From Planctomycetaceae bacterium (lineage in GTDB: Bacteria > Planctomycetota > Phycisphaerae > Phycisphaerales > SM1A02), in the NCBI GenBank assembly GCA_021297815.1, contig JAJTGK010000036.1:1-37362 (forward strand): a stretch of 37,362 nt of DNA, given 5' to 3'. The translations under genes and the position numbers were made by a program. A model generated the notes under the pieces. It was not told the origin of the DNA, did not search any database, and worked only from the letters and a program-made list of their open reading frames with translations. Of this stretch, positions 7,266 through 14,578 are shown one piece after another. The first letter of the stretch is position 1. Every line of letters starts with the position of its first letter.

Positions 7266-10200
7266 TCACCCGTCGACGGCCGCGCGTGTGCGCGCCGGTT
7301 CGGCGCGCCGCACGCAGGTCGCCTTGGAAAGCGCCACGAGCGCCGTGGGGCGCAGCCGCGCGACGACTGCGTTCCTGCCGTCGATCTCCGCCACGATCGA
7401 AACGCCGATCGCGCGCAGCTCCCGACGCATCGCATCATCGAGCGCTCCCACGAGGACGACGACTTCGAGTTCGTCGCCCACCTGCGGAAGCCCGAAACCG
7501 TCTTCTTGGCGTCCCGTCGGTTCATCCGCCGCGCCGCCCGTGGCCTTCGCATCGCGGGCAAATCCACCACCGCCGCTCGGCCTGACGCCAAAACTCTCCC
7601 GAAGCTCGCGAGGGGCATGCGCCGCGTTGAAGCCTCCGCTGCCGCCTCCGCCGAAGCCCCCTGCCAAGCCAACGCCTCCGCTCTTGTCCACGCCAGAGCG
7701 CGTGCGCGCCAGACTCTCGGTGCCTCGACCCTGACGACGCGACTCAAGCTCGCCGCGCAACTTCGACGGCGCTTCTCGGTCAGCCGCGGACCTATCCCGC
7801 GGGGGTGCGCTCGACCCCGGCGGCATGGCGAGCGGCGGTGGCGAAGCGGGCGCCACCGCTGCACCCGCGGCAATCTCGACCTTCGGAGCGACCTTGCCCT
7901 TCGCCATATCGGCCGCAGCCATTGGTGCGTCGACGAGCGCCGCCGCGTTCTCATGGACCTCCACCGGCATGCCAAGCGACAGCGACTCCTCCGCGCGCTC
8001 GTGCGCGACACCCGCGAAGTACACATCGAAGGCCTCGAGATCCCGCGCGCCGCTCCATGCGGCGACATCGCCAAGCTCACGCGCCACGATCTGCGACGGC
8101 TTCACTCCTTCGCCGAAGAATCCGTCCCAGCTCGTGCCGTCGGGAAGCTCGACGGGCACGCTGACGAGCATCGGCTTGCCGCCGATGGTCACGCGGCTCT
8201 TCTCGACCGCGACGAAACTCGTGTACGGCGTCGCGATCGAGAACGCCTCGCCAATCGCGACCACCGCGCGCTTCGTCGGTGCATCAAGCGACTGCGACTC
8301 GACCTCGGCCATGCGCGGAAGCAGGATGTCGTCGACCTTCGCGCGCGCCCACAGCGTCTTCACCACATCGTGACGCGCCTCGGATTCAGGCAGCGTGACG
8401 GGAATCGACTTCTCCCACGCCCCCGCGCCCGTGCGGCCGCGCACGGTGATCACGCCGCTCGCCGCGCGGTCGAAACGGCCAAGCAGCACGATCGGCTCCT
8501 GATCGAAGAGATCGGGCAGATGCTCGCCGCCTGGCAGCATGTCGCGCACGCCAAGCGCGCCGCTCACCTCGACCGTGATGTCGGTGAGCACGGGCGACTC
8601 GATGCGCCGCACGAGACGGTCGATCGCGGCGTCGGCGCTCTCGGCGAGCGTGACCACCTCGCACACGCCGCGTCCCGCGCGCGCCATTTCCTCGAGCAGG
8701 AAGCGGTTCACGCTGTTGCCGATGCCGAAGCTGAAGACACGCGACGCACGCGCGTTGTCGCGCACCGCGGCGATCACGCCCTGGTCGTTTCCGATGTATC
8801 CATCGGTCAGGAAGAAGACGAAGCGCGTGCGCGCGTCGGCGTCCTCGAAGCGCGCGTTGCGGACGACGAGCACGCGCTCGCCGTTGGTCGTCTCCCAGGT
8901 TCCGTCGGCAAGCATCGCGAACTTCCTCGGATTCGCAGGAAGCGCCACGCGCAGGTCGACCGCGATCGAGCGGCCATCGCCTGCGGCGAGCGTGCGTCGC
9001 CCGTCGGCCTCGACGAACGCGCCCGCTTCCACCGCGACGCGCACGCTGCGGCCGTCGGCGGGCAGGTCGAGCAGCCGCTTCGGTGCGATGCCGCTGCGGC
9101 CCTCCTGGACAAGCGCCGCGTTGATCGCCGTCATCATCTCGGTGCCGCCGCCCGACTGCGCGTTGGCCACGAACTCCGAGGCGATGCGTCGGTTCTCGTC
9201 GTTCGCCACGCGCGGCTCGGGCCAGAGCACGCTCGTCGCGCCCGCGAAGGTGATGAAGTTGAAGGTGTCGTTCGGCCGCATCGCGTCGATCGCCTTCTGG
9301 GCGAGCGCCTTCGACTTCTCGATCGGGAACCCGTTCATCGAGCCCGAGGTGTCGAGCACGAACACGAGTTCGCGCGGGCGAACCTCGGTCGGCGCGACGC
9401 GCGCGGGCGGCTCGAGGGTGATCATGAAGTAGCCCCCCGCTGCGATCGGATCGGCGGCCACGCCCTTGTGCGCGAAGAACGACGGCTCGATCGCCGCATC
9501 GGCGACCTTCCAGCGCAGGATGAAGTCGCGGTTCGGGATCGTCTTGCGGTCGTCGAGCGTGATGGTGCGCGTGGAGGCGCCCTTCGCTTCGACGGAAACC
9601 GCATGCAGCTCGCTCGCGACATCGGTGATCGCGGGCCCGCCCGAATCGATCGTGACGCGCACGCCCACATCGTGGCCCGCGCGCTCGCTCGGCCGCACGG
9701 GCATCGGCGTGATGCGCGACGCATCGGGCACGGTGCTGGTATCGCCCGCGAAACCAGTGCCCTGTTCAGGCGCCAGCGGCGCGAAGAAGAACCGTCCGTT
9801 GATCTCGCCAAGGCCCGCCTGCGCGAAGTAGATGCCGCGCTCGGCGCTGCCGTTCGCGTACTTCGCGGTGAAGCGCACGCCTTCGCCCGCGGCGAGCATC
9901 TGGTCGATCGTCTCGGTGCTCGCCGAACGCACGGGCACCGCCGACTCGAGCAACGCCGAGAGGCGCGCCGCAGGAATCGCAGACGCCGCATCGACCTCGA
10001 CGCCTGCGGGTGCACGCAGCACCACGCCTTCGCGCACCTGCCAGCCCGCGGGCAGCGTGGGCATCGACTTCGGAGCACCAGGGATGTAGCGCGGGCCGAC
10101 GACCATCGGAAACACATACTCCGCGACGCCGTTCTTGCGTTGCGCAAGCTCGACCGTGGCGATGCGCACCTTCACCGTCGCGCCAGGCTCGATGTTCGCG

Positions 10201-10898
10201 ACCGACTGCGTGAAGATGTTCGGCCGCTCCTGCTCGAGCAGGCTTGCGACATAGCCCGATTCGCGCGCCTCTTCATAGATCGCGCGTGCGATCGAGCGTT
10301 CCTTTACCTCGCCCTCGACGGTCTTCTCGCCCGACGGGCCGCGCACGATCATGGTCATGCGGTCGACCGCCGCGCGGTTCGACAGTGGGAAGGTGTAGAC
10401 GGCCTCGATGGTGCGCGGGTACGGATTCGCGTAGGTCTGCTCGACGATCGTGCGCGCGAAGAGGCCGCTGATCTCGACCTTCACCTCGGTGCGCTGCAGC
10501 GGGCACGGGCCGAGCGTGTTGCCGTCGGCGTCGAGCGCGTCGAGCGCGCCGCCTTCGGCGACCTGCACGAGGCCCGCGTCGGCGAACGCCGCGCGCTCGG
10601 TGCCGCGCGTGAAGAGCGCGAGCAGCACGACCGCGACGGCAAGGAGCGCCGCGGTGGCGAGCATGCGCAGTCCGCCGATGCGCGCGAGCACGCTGCGGTG
10701 GCCGGGCGTCTCTTCGATGGGCGTGCGGTCGGGCTCGCCGAGCAGCTCGTCGCGCTCGACGGCGCGCAGGATCTCGTCGCGCGACTCGATGGCCGCGGCC
10801 TTGTTCTCGTCGTGCCACGCGCGCAGCAGCGCGTCGAGGCGGTCGCCCGTGACGGGCTTCTCGCCGCGGTCGTCGGGGTTGTTGGTCTGGTCGTTCAT
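7266..10898 (-). CDS. Membrane-anchored VIT and vWA domain protein, coupled to an ECF sigma factor
   Basis: The 1210-residue product has a cytoplasmic N-terminal segment of about 77 residues (helical, charged), one membrane helix (about 78-96), a VIT domain (about 125-255) and a vWA domain from about 508. The MIDAS is visible as DTSGS (516-520), a later Thr in SGGGTEMM, and TDG (698-700). A block of about 90 residues (about 598-690) interrupts the vWA fold between the TEMM helix and the RFVFFLTDG strand. The C-terminal third has Pro/Ala- and Gly-rich linkers and ends in a small mixed domain (VGDELEVVVLVGALDD onwards). The start codon overlaps the sigma-factor stop (ATGA), so translation is coupled. 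VIT/vWA proteins bind ligands through metal; the short cytoplasmic end placed next to a sigma factor suggests an anti-sigma role. That role is inferred. Confidence 0.8.
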   Translation of the reverse strand: MNDQTNNPDDRGEKPVTGDRLDALLRAWHDENKAAAIESRDEILRAVERDELLGEPDRTPIEETPGHRSVLARIGGLRMLATAALLAVAVVLLALFTRGTERAAFADAGLVQVAEGGALDALDADGNTLGPCPLQRTEVKVEISGLFARTIVEQTYANPYPRTIEAVYTFPLSNRAAVDRMTMIVRGPSGEKTVEGEVKERSIARAIYEEARESGYVASLLEQERPNIFTQSVANIEPGATVKVRIATVELAQRKNGVAEYVFPMVVGPRYIPGAPKSMPTLPAGWQVREGVVLRAPAGVEVDAASAIPAARLSALLESAVPVRSASTETIDQMLAAGEGVRFTAKYANGSAERGIYFAQAGLGEINGRFFFAPLAPEQGTGFAGDTSTVPDASRITPMPVRPSERAGHDVGVRVTIDSGGPAITDVASELHAVSVEAKGASTRTITLDDRKTIPNRDFILRWKVADAAIEPSFFAHKGVAADPIAAGGYFMITLEPPARVAPTEVRPRELVFVLDTSGSMNGFPIEKSKALAQKAIDAMRPNDTFNFITFAGATSVLWPEPRVANDENRRIASEFVANAQSGGGTEMMTAINAALVQEGRSGIAPKRLLDLPADGRSVRVAVEAGAFVEADGRRTLAAGDGRSIAVDLRVALPANPRKFAMLADGTWETTNGERVLVVRNARFEDADARTRFVFFLTDGYIGNDQGVIAAVRDNARASRVFSFGIGNSVNRFLLEEMARAGRGVCEVVTLAESADAAIDRLVRRIESPVLTDITVEVSGALGVRDMLPGGEHLPDLFDQEPIVLLGRFDRAASGVITVRGRTGAGAWEKSIPVTLPESEARHDVVKTLWARAKVDDILLPRMAEVESQSLDAPTKRAVVAIGEAFSIATPYTSFVAVEKSRVTIGGKPMLVSVPVELPDGTSWDGFFGEGVKPSQIVARELGDVAAWSGARDLEAFDVYFAGVAHERAEESLSLGMPVEVHENAAALVDAPMAAADMAKGKVAPKVEIAAGAAVAPASPPPLAMPPGSSAPPRDRSAADREAPSKLRGELESRRQGRGTESLARTRSGVDKSGGVGLAGGFGGGGSGGFNAAHAPRELRESFGVRPSGGGGFARDAKATGGAADEPTGRQEDGFGLPQVGDELEVVVLVGALDDAMRRELRAIGVSIVAEIDGRNAVVARLRPTALVALSKATCVRRAEPARTRAAVDG

Positions 10899-11545
10899 GA
10901 CTGGAGGTCCTCGCGCGAGAGCTTCGCGCCGATGAGTTCGCGTGCCTGCGTGACGAGCCTGTAGAACTGCGCGCGGCTGATGCCGAGCGACTGCTTGGCG
11001 GCGGTCACGGGGTCTGGCTCGATGTAGAAGATGTGGAGGGCGAGGCGGATGTCGTCGGGGAGTTCGTCGATCGCGCGCCCGAGACGGGCGAGTGTCTCGC
11101 TTCGCTCGAGCGGTCGCGCCGGCGCGGCCTCCGACATGCCGCGCAGCGCGGCGGTGCCTGTGGCTTCGGACACGGGTCGTTCCTTCCGCTGCGCGAAACC
11201 GCGCGCAGCATCGCGGTCGAGGCCGACGGCATACACCGCGTCGCGGCGCGACTTGGCGCGCGCCACGCGCTTCTCCTTGCACACGAGCCGCGCGATGGCG
11301 CACAGCCACGAGCGGAATCCGCGGCAATCGGTCACGCGGTCGCGCATGCGGAAGGCGCGCAGGAAGGTCTCCTGCACGGCGTCCTCGGCGTCCTCGCGGC
11401 AGCGCGCGCCCGTCTCCTCGCGGCAGAGCGAGAAGACGACGCCCGCGTGCCGCTCGTACAGCCGTCTGCCGGCATCGCGGTCGCCTTGGTCGAGTGCTGC
11501 AAGATCGGTGCAGTCGTCGGTCACGGGCCCGCCCATGTCGCTCAT
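10895..11545 (-). CDS. ECF-type RNA polymerase sigma factor
   Basis: This 216-residue protein has the two ECF domains. Region 2 lies at about 22-90, with DAEDAVQETFLRAF (helix 2.2) and FRSWLCAIARLVCKEKRVAR (2.3-2.4). Region 4 lies at about 150-205, with IDELPDDIRLALHIFYIEPDPVTAAKQSLGISRAQFYRLVTQARELI as the helix-turn-helix. The linker is longer than usual and Arg/Ala-rich. ECF sigma factors direct RNA polymerase to stress or envelope genes and are held inactive by a partner encoded next to them; here the next gene is the VIT/vWA membrane protein, overlapping by 4 bp. The start at 11545 is used, with a second Met three codons later as an alternative. It is divergent from another sigma-like gene. 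Confidence 0.88.
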   Translation of the reverse strand: MSDMGGPVTDDCTDLAALDQGDRDAGRRLYERHAGVVFSLCREETGARCREDAEDAVQETFLRAFRMRDRVTDCRGFRSWLCAIARLVCKEKRVARAKSRRDAVYAVGLDRDAARGFAQRKERPVSEATGTAALRGMSEAAPARPLERSETLARLGRAIDELPDDIRLALHIFYIEPDPVTAAKQSLGISRAQFYRLVTQARELIGAKLSREDLQS

Positions 11546-11616
11546 GGGTGGGTTGTCTCAGAATTCGGTGGAATTCGGGTCGACATGCGGCGCGAGGTTC
11601 CGCATATCTCACGGCG
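11546..11616. promoter_or_regulatory. Divergent promoter gap with repeated GAATTCGG
   Basis: This 71-bp gap separates two divergent sigma-factor genes and should hold both promoters. It contains GAATTCGG twice, at 11561-11568 and 11571-11578, one helical turn apart, a spacing that would suit an operator or an ECF promoter element. No match to a known ECF promoter can be claimed. Confidence 0.3.
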
Positions 11617-12315
11617 ATGCCCACCGATCACTTCCCCACCACCCATGCGACCTGGCTTTCGGAACGGATCGGCGTGGCCAACGACGAGGTCGCGCGCCAT
11701 GTCATGGAGCGCTATTTCGAGCCGATGCGGGCCTATGTGCGCGGGTCGAGCCTGCGGAACTTCGGTGATTCCGCCGACCTTGTGAACGACTTCTTCGCCG
11801 CCAGGCTCGGCGACCCGAACTACCTCGAGCGGTGGCTCGACAGCCGTCTGCCGCTGCGGCGCTGGCTGCTGAACGGGCTGCTGCTCCATGTGCGCAACCG
11901 CGCGATCGCCGAGGGGCGGCGGCGGGCGCGCGGCGATGCGGCGGTCGGCGGGGTCGGAAGCGGCGAGACCGAGCGGTTGGCGGGCGCGTCACCCGAGCCC
12001 GAGGCGCTGGCGGCCCTCGAGCGGGCGTGGGCGATCGGTCTCGTGACCGAGGCGCACGACCGCGTGCGGGCGGGGCTCGTGGCCGAGGGGCGCGAGGCGT
12101 GGTGGGAGTGCTTCCGATTGCATGTGCTGCATGGGCTGCCGTATTCGGATGCCTGCCCGATGGCGGGCGTGGCGGCGGGAAACGGCGCCAACATCGTGCG
12201 CGCGGTCAGCAGGCGGCTCGCGACGATGCTCTCTGAACTCCTTGCGCGCGATGGAGTTGCGGAGGCGGATATCGATCGGGAGCTCGAGTTGATCCAGCGG
12301 CTGGTCCAACGGTGA
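11617..12315 (+). CDS. Planctomycete-type sigma-70/ECF-like factor
   Basis: This 232-residue protein resembles the sigma-like factors common in planctomycetes. Region 2 appears as VMERYFEPMRAYVRGSSLRNFGDSADLVNDFFAARL and RRWLLNGLLLHVRNRAI; after an Arg/Gly linker comes ALERAWAIGLVTEAHDRVRAGLVAEGREAWWECFRLHVL, and then a region 4-like helix-turn-helix (LPYSDACPMAGVAAGNGANIVRAVSRRLATMLSELLARD). The aspartate-rich DLV-x-DFF segment corresponds to the DLVQDFF motif of this group. The start ATG at 11617 gives the proper N-terminus; the frame is open further upstream across the divergent gene. It is divergent from the classical ECF gene and probably single. It could regulate that gene or act independently. 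Confidence 0.7.
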   Translation: MPTDHFPTTHATWLSERIGVANDEVARHVMERYFEPMRAYVRGSSLRNFGDSADLVNDFFAARLGDPNYLERWLDSRLPLRRWLLNGLLLHVRNRAIAEGRRRARGDAAVGGVGSGETERLAGASPEPEALAALERAWAIGLVTEAHDRVRAGLVAEGREAWWECFRLHVLHGLPYSDACPMAGVAAGNGANIVRAVSRRLATMLSELLARDGVAEADIDRELELIQRLVQR

Positions 12316-12681
12316 ATGCGGGGCGGATTCATTCGAGCGGACACGGACGATCAAATGCATACGAGCGACCCTCCCAACCTTGCGAATGCTGTCCGACTTG
12401 CGCGGAAAGCGCGCGAAACACGACCGTCGAAAGACGGTTCGCACGCAACTGGGACTGAATCAGCGTTCGAGGCTGGGCTTGAGTGGGAAGGCGGATTCTC
12501 GTTCCCTCTGCAACACCGACTCACGCGAGATCAACGAAGCGCGTCACGCCGCGCAGTTCTCGGGCTTGCAGCGTTGTTCGTATTCATCTTTGCTCTCTCG
12601 CGCGTACACGCCTCGGCAATTCGCGCATCTCTTGTCGCTGCGGCGGATGTCCCGGCCGCACGGATTCAAGAGGTGGACGAC
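12316..12681. other. 366-bp region without a recognised gene
   Basis: The frame of the next gene is open back to 12316, but the translated segment looks random and has no family features, while a good signal peptide begins at 12682. The base composition is lower in GC than the flanks. A perfect 6-bp hairpin with a GAAA loop lies at 12423-12438 and may end the sigma-like transcript, though no T-run follows. The promoter of the dockerin-like gene must lie here; none was identified with confidence. Confidence 0.5.
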
Positions 12682-13569
12682 ATGCGGCTGTCGAATCTTG
12701 TGGCCTTTAGTGCGTTGGCAGTTTCATCGGGAGTGCTTGCAGGCGACAAGATTCCCGAAGGGTGGGTTGTGATCGCTGACGCGTCCGATCAGTTGTCGAA
12801 CACGCAGGGACAAGACGGATGGAGCTACCTGTTCGATGGTGGCGCGGGATCAACCGAGGCTGCGATGCCATTCCATCCCGTATGGGAGGACGGCACGGTC
12901 ACTATTGCGACTTGGGGACTCGCGCCCCGTCTTGGGTGTAGCGGTCTGGATGTCGATGTCTGCCACATCTCACGAAAGCAGATTGATTCTCTTCCACAAA
13001 TGCACACTCGAAGTGCGAACGGCTGTTGTGGGCCGCAGGACGGATTGAAGCGTCCCATCCTCCGCTGGAGTGCTCCGAACCCCACCGCAGTGAGGGTTCT
13101 GTTTCGACCTTCCTTCGCCTTCTCTCATGACAACACCTTCGACCTGCTCTTTGATGGCGAGTCGGTACTCTCAGGCGGGACGCCTTCGAGCAATCAACAG
13201 TTCTCGGTGGAGGGAAACCATGTGTCGACAGTCGCGCTGCGAATGAATCCGGGCTCGATCTGCTCCTACATGTACTTCGATCTCGTCGTGATCACCCCTG
13301 ACTGCAACGGCAACAACATCGCCGATGCCATCGAGATTGCGAGCGGATTCGCGATCGATACGAATGGCGACGGCATTCCTGATTCCTGCCAATGTCCGGG
13401 CGATGTCATCGACAACGGCATCGTCGATGGTGCCGATCTCTCGGCTCTGCTGAGCGTCTGGGGCACCTCGGGCGGCCTCTATCCGCGCGCCGACTGCAAC
13501 GGCGACGGCACGGTGAACGGAGCCGACCTCTCGATCGTCCTGAGCGGCTGGGGCGCCTGCCCGCAGTGA
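12682..13569 (+). CDS. Secreted protein with C-terminal dockerin-like repeats
   Basis: The 295-residue product has a signal peptide (MRLSNLVAFSALAVSSGVLAG), an unrecognised Cys-containing domain of about 190 residues (several Cys, including HISRK.. and NGCCGPQDG) and a C-terminal block rich in calcium-loop Asp/Asn motifs. These are DCNGNNIADAIEIASG, DTNGDGIPDSC, VIDNGIVDGADLSALLSVWG and DCNGDGTVNGADLSIVLSGWG. The last two are dockerin-like repeats widely attached to secreted Phycisphaerae proteins and presumably mediate calcium-dependent attachment. The start at 12682 is preferred for its signal peptide and the GAGG nearby (AAGAGGTGGACGAC before ATG). GC content is visibly lower than in neighbouring genes, which may indicate relaxed selection or transfer. 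The central domain function is unknown. Confidence 0.8.
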   Translation: MRLSNLVAFSALAVSSGVLAGDKIPEGWVVIADASDQLSNTQGQDGWSYLFDGGAGSTEAAMPFHPVWEDGTVTIATWGLAPRLGCSGLDVDVCHISRKQIDSLPQMHTRSANGCCGPQDGLKRPILRWSAPNPTAVRVLFRPSFAFSHDNTFDLLFDGESVLSGGTPSSNQQFSVEGNHVSTVALRMNPGSICSYMYFDLVVITPDCNGNNIADAIEIASGFAIDTNGDGIPDSCQCPGDVIDNGIVDGADLSALLSVWGTSGGLYPRADCNGDGTVNGADLSIVLSGWGACPQ

Positions 13570-13603
13570 AGTCGCGGTTTGGCGGGGCAGTACACTTCGT
13601 CGC

Positions 13604-14062
13604 ATGAACGATCCGCAGCGCGCGCTGAAGTGGGACCGCAGGTTTCTCGAGCTTTCGGACACCATCGCGAAGTGGTCGAAGGACCCTTCGCGCGGCGTGG
13701 GGGCTGTGATCGTGAGCCCGTCGCGACAGATCGTCGCGACGGGCTTCAACGGCCTGCCGCGCGGCATCGAGGACCGCCCCGAGCGGCTCGAGCGGCCCGT
13801 GAAGTACGACCTCATCGTGCATGCCGAGATGAATGCGATCGTGCAGTGTGCGCGCAACGGCGTGACGCCCGTGGGCGGCACGATCTACACGAGCTTTGCG
13901 CCGTGCGTGCATTGCACGCTGTCGGTGATCCAGGCGGGCATCGTGCGGGTGGTCACCTATCGCGCGGCCGAGGGCGACGAGCATTGGCTCGAGAGCTTCC
14001 GCAAGAGCCGCGAGCTGCTGGCGGAGAGCGGTGTTGAGTTTGTGGAGCTCGAGCGGGCGTGA
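13604..14062 (+). CDS. Deoxycytidylate (dCMP) deaminase family protein
   Basis: This 152-residue protein is a zinc-dependent CDA-fold deaminase. The zinc site is HAE (His73, Glu75 as proton shuttle) and PCVHC (Cys101, Cys104). GVGAVIVSPSRQIVATGFNGLPRGIED is the substrate-binding segment typical of dCMP deaminases and ComEB proteins. The enzyme would convert dCMP to dUMP for thymidylate synthesis. It lacks the second zinc-site insert of some dCMP deaminases, and related family members act on other cytidine compounds, so the substrate is inferred. The gene starts 34 bp after the dockerin-like gene but has typical high GC, so cotranscription is uncertain. A repeat array follows it. Confidence 0.85.
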   Translation: MNDPQRALKWDRRFLELSDTIAKWSKDPSRGVGAVIVSPSRQIVATGFNGLPRGIEDRPERLERPVKYDLIVHAEMNAIVQCARNGVTPVGGTIYTSFAPCVHCTLSVIQAGIVRVVTYRAAEGDEHWLESFRKSRELLAESGVEFVELERA

Positions 14063-14126
14063 TGGGGAGCTGGTGCGGCTCGGGAGAGATGCGCGGGGTT
14101 GGATCTTTGGGTGGAGTCGTGCGTCC

Positions 14127-14390
14127 CCACCAGGCTTCGCATGGTGGCACCCGGGGTGGGCACGGCTTGATTGAGAAGTGCATCGCCACGGCTACGCCGT
14201 GAGGTGGTGTACACCCACCAGGCTCCGCATGGTGGCACCCGGGGTGGGTACCTCTTGATTGAGAAGTGCATCGCCACGGCTACGCCGTGAGGTGGTGTAC
14301 ACCCACCAGGCTCCGCGTGGTGGCTCCCCGGGTGGGTACGGCGTGGTTGAGGAGATGGTGGTCACGGCAACGCCGTGGAAGATCATCGGC
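14127..14390. repeat. Three tandem 88-bp direct repeats
   Basis: Copies start at 14127, 14215 and 14303. The first two differ at about 4 of 88 positions; the third matches well at its start and at its second hairpin and is diverged between. Every copy holds two hairpins: arms CCACCA / TGGTGG around a GGCTNCGC core, and CACGGC / GCCGTG around a three-base loop (14187-14201, 14275-14289, 14363-14377; loops TAC, TAC, AAC). No gene is seen in 14063-14578. The repeats lack the short conserved repeat/unique spacer pattern of CRISPR. They lie between two convergent genes. Confidence 0.85.
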
Positions 14391-14457
14391 TTGCAAGGAC
14401 AGTTGAGGGGCTGAGCCTCGGTCGGAAGCGGCCTTCGCAGGGAACAGTCGATGCCTT

Positions 14458-14534
14458 CTCACGGCGTAGCCGTGGCCTTCGGCGTGCGGCGGCAATACGC
14501 CCACCCCGGGTGCCACCATGCGGAGCCTGGTGGG
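14458..14534. repeat. Inverted copy of the 88-bp repeat
   Basis: Read on the minus strand this segment repeats the first 36 bases of the unit almost exactly, then a diverged middle of similar length, then the CACGGC-TAC-GCCGTG hairpin (14460-14474 on plus, loop GTA). It closes the array in opposite orientation, about 45 bp before the stop of the dehydrogenase gene. Confidence 0.8.
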
Positions 14535-14578
14535 ACACCTTCAGGCGACACAACCCCCGACGCACCACCGCCCATCCA

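Noticed and set aside
7113-10964. 1283-residue open frame on the plus strand
   Set aside because: It is antisense to the VIT/vWA gene; the translation is Arg/His/Ala-rich with no domain, as expected from high-GC codon bias.
7266-11624. Single 1452-residue fusion of sigma factor region and VIT/vWA protein
   Set aside because: The upstream part is the sigma gene in another frame; the ATGA overlap gives two separate proteins.
14127-14534. CRISPR array
   Set aside because: Units are 88 bp, internally palindromic and lack short repeat plus unique spacer structure; no cas gene nearby.
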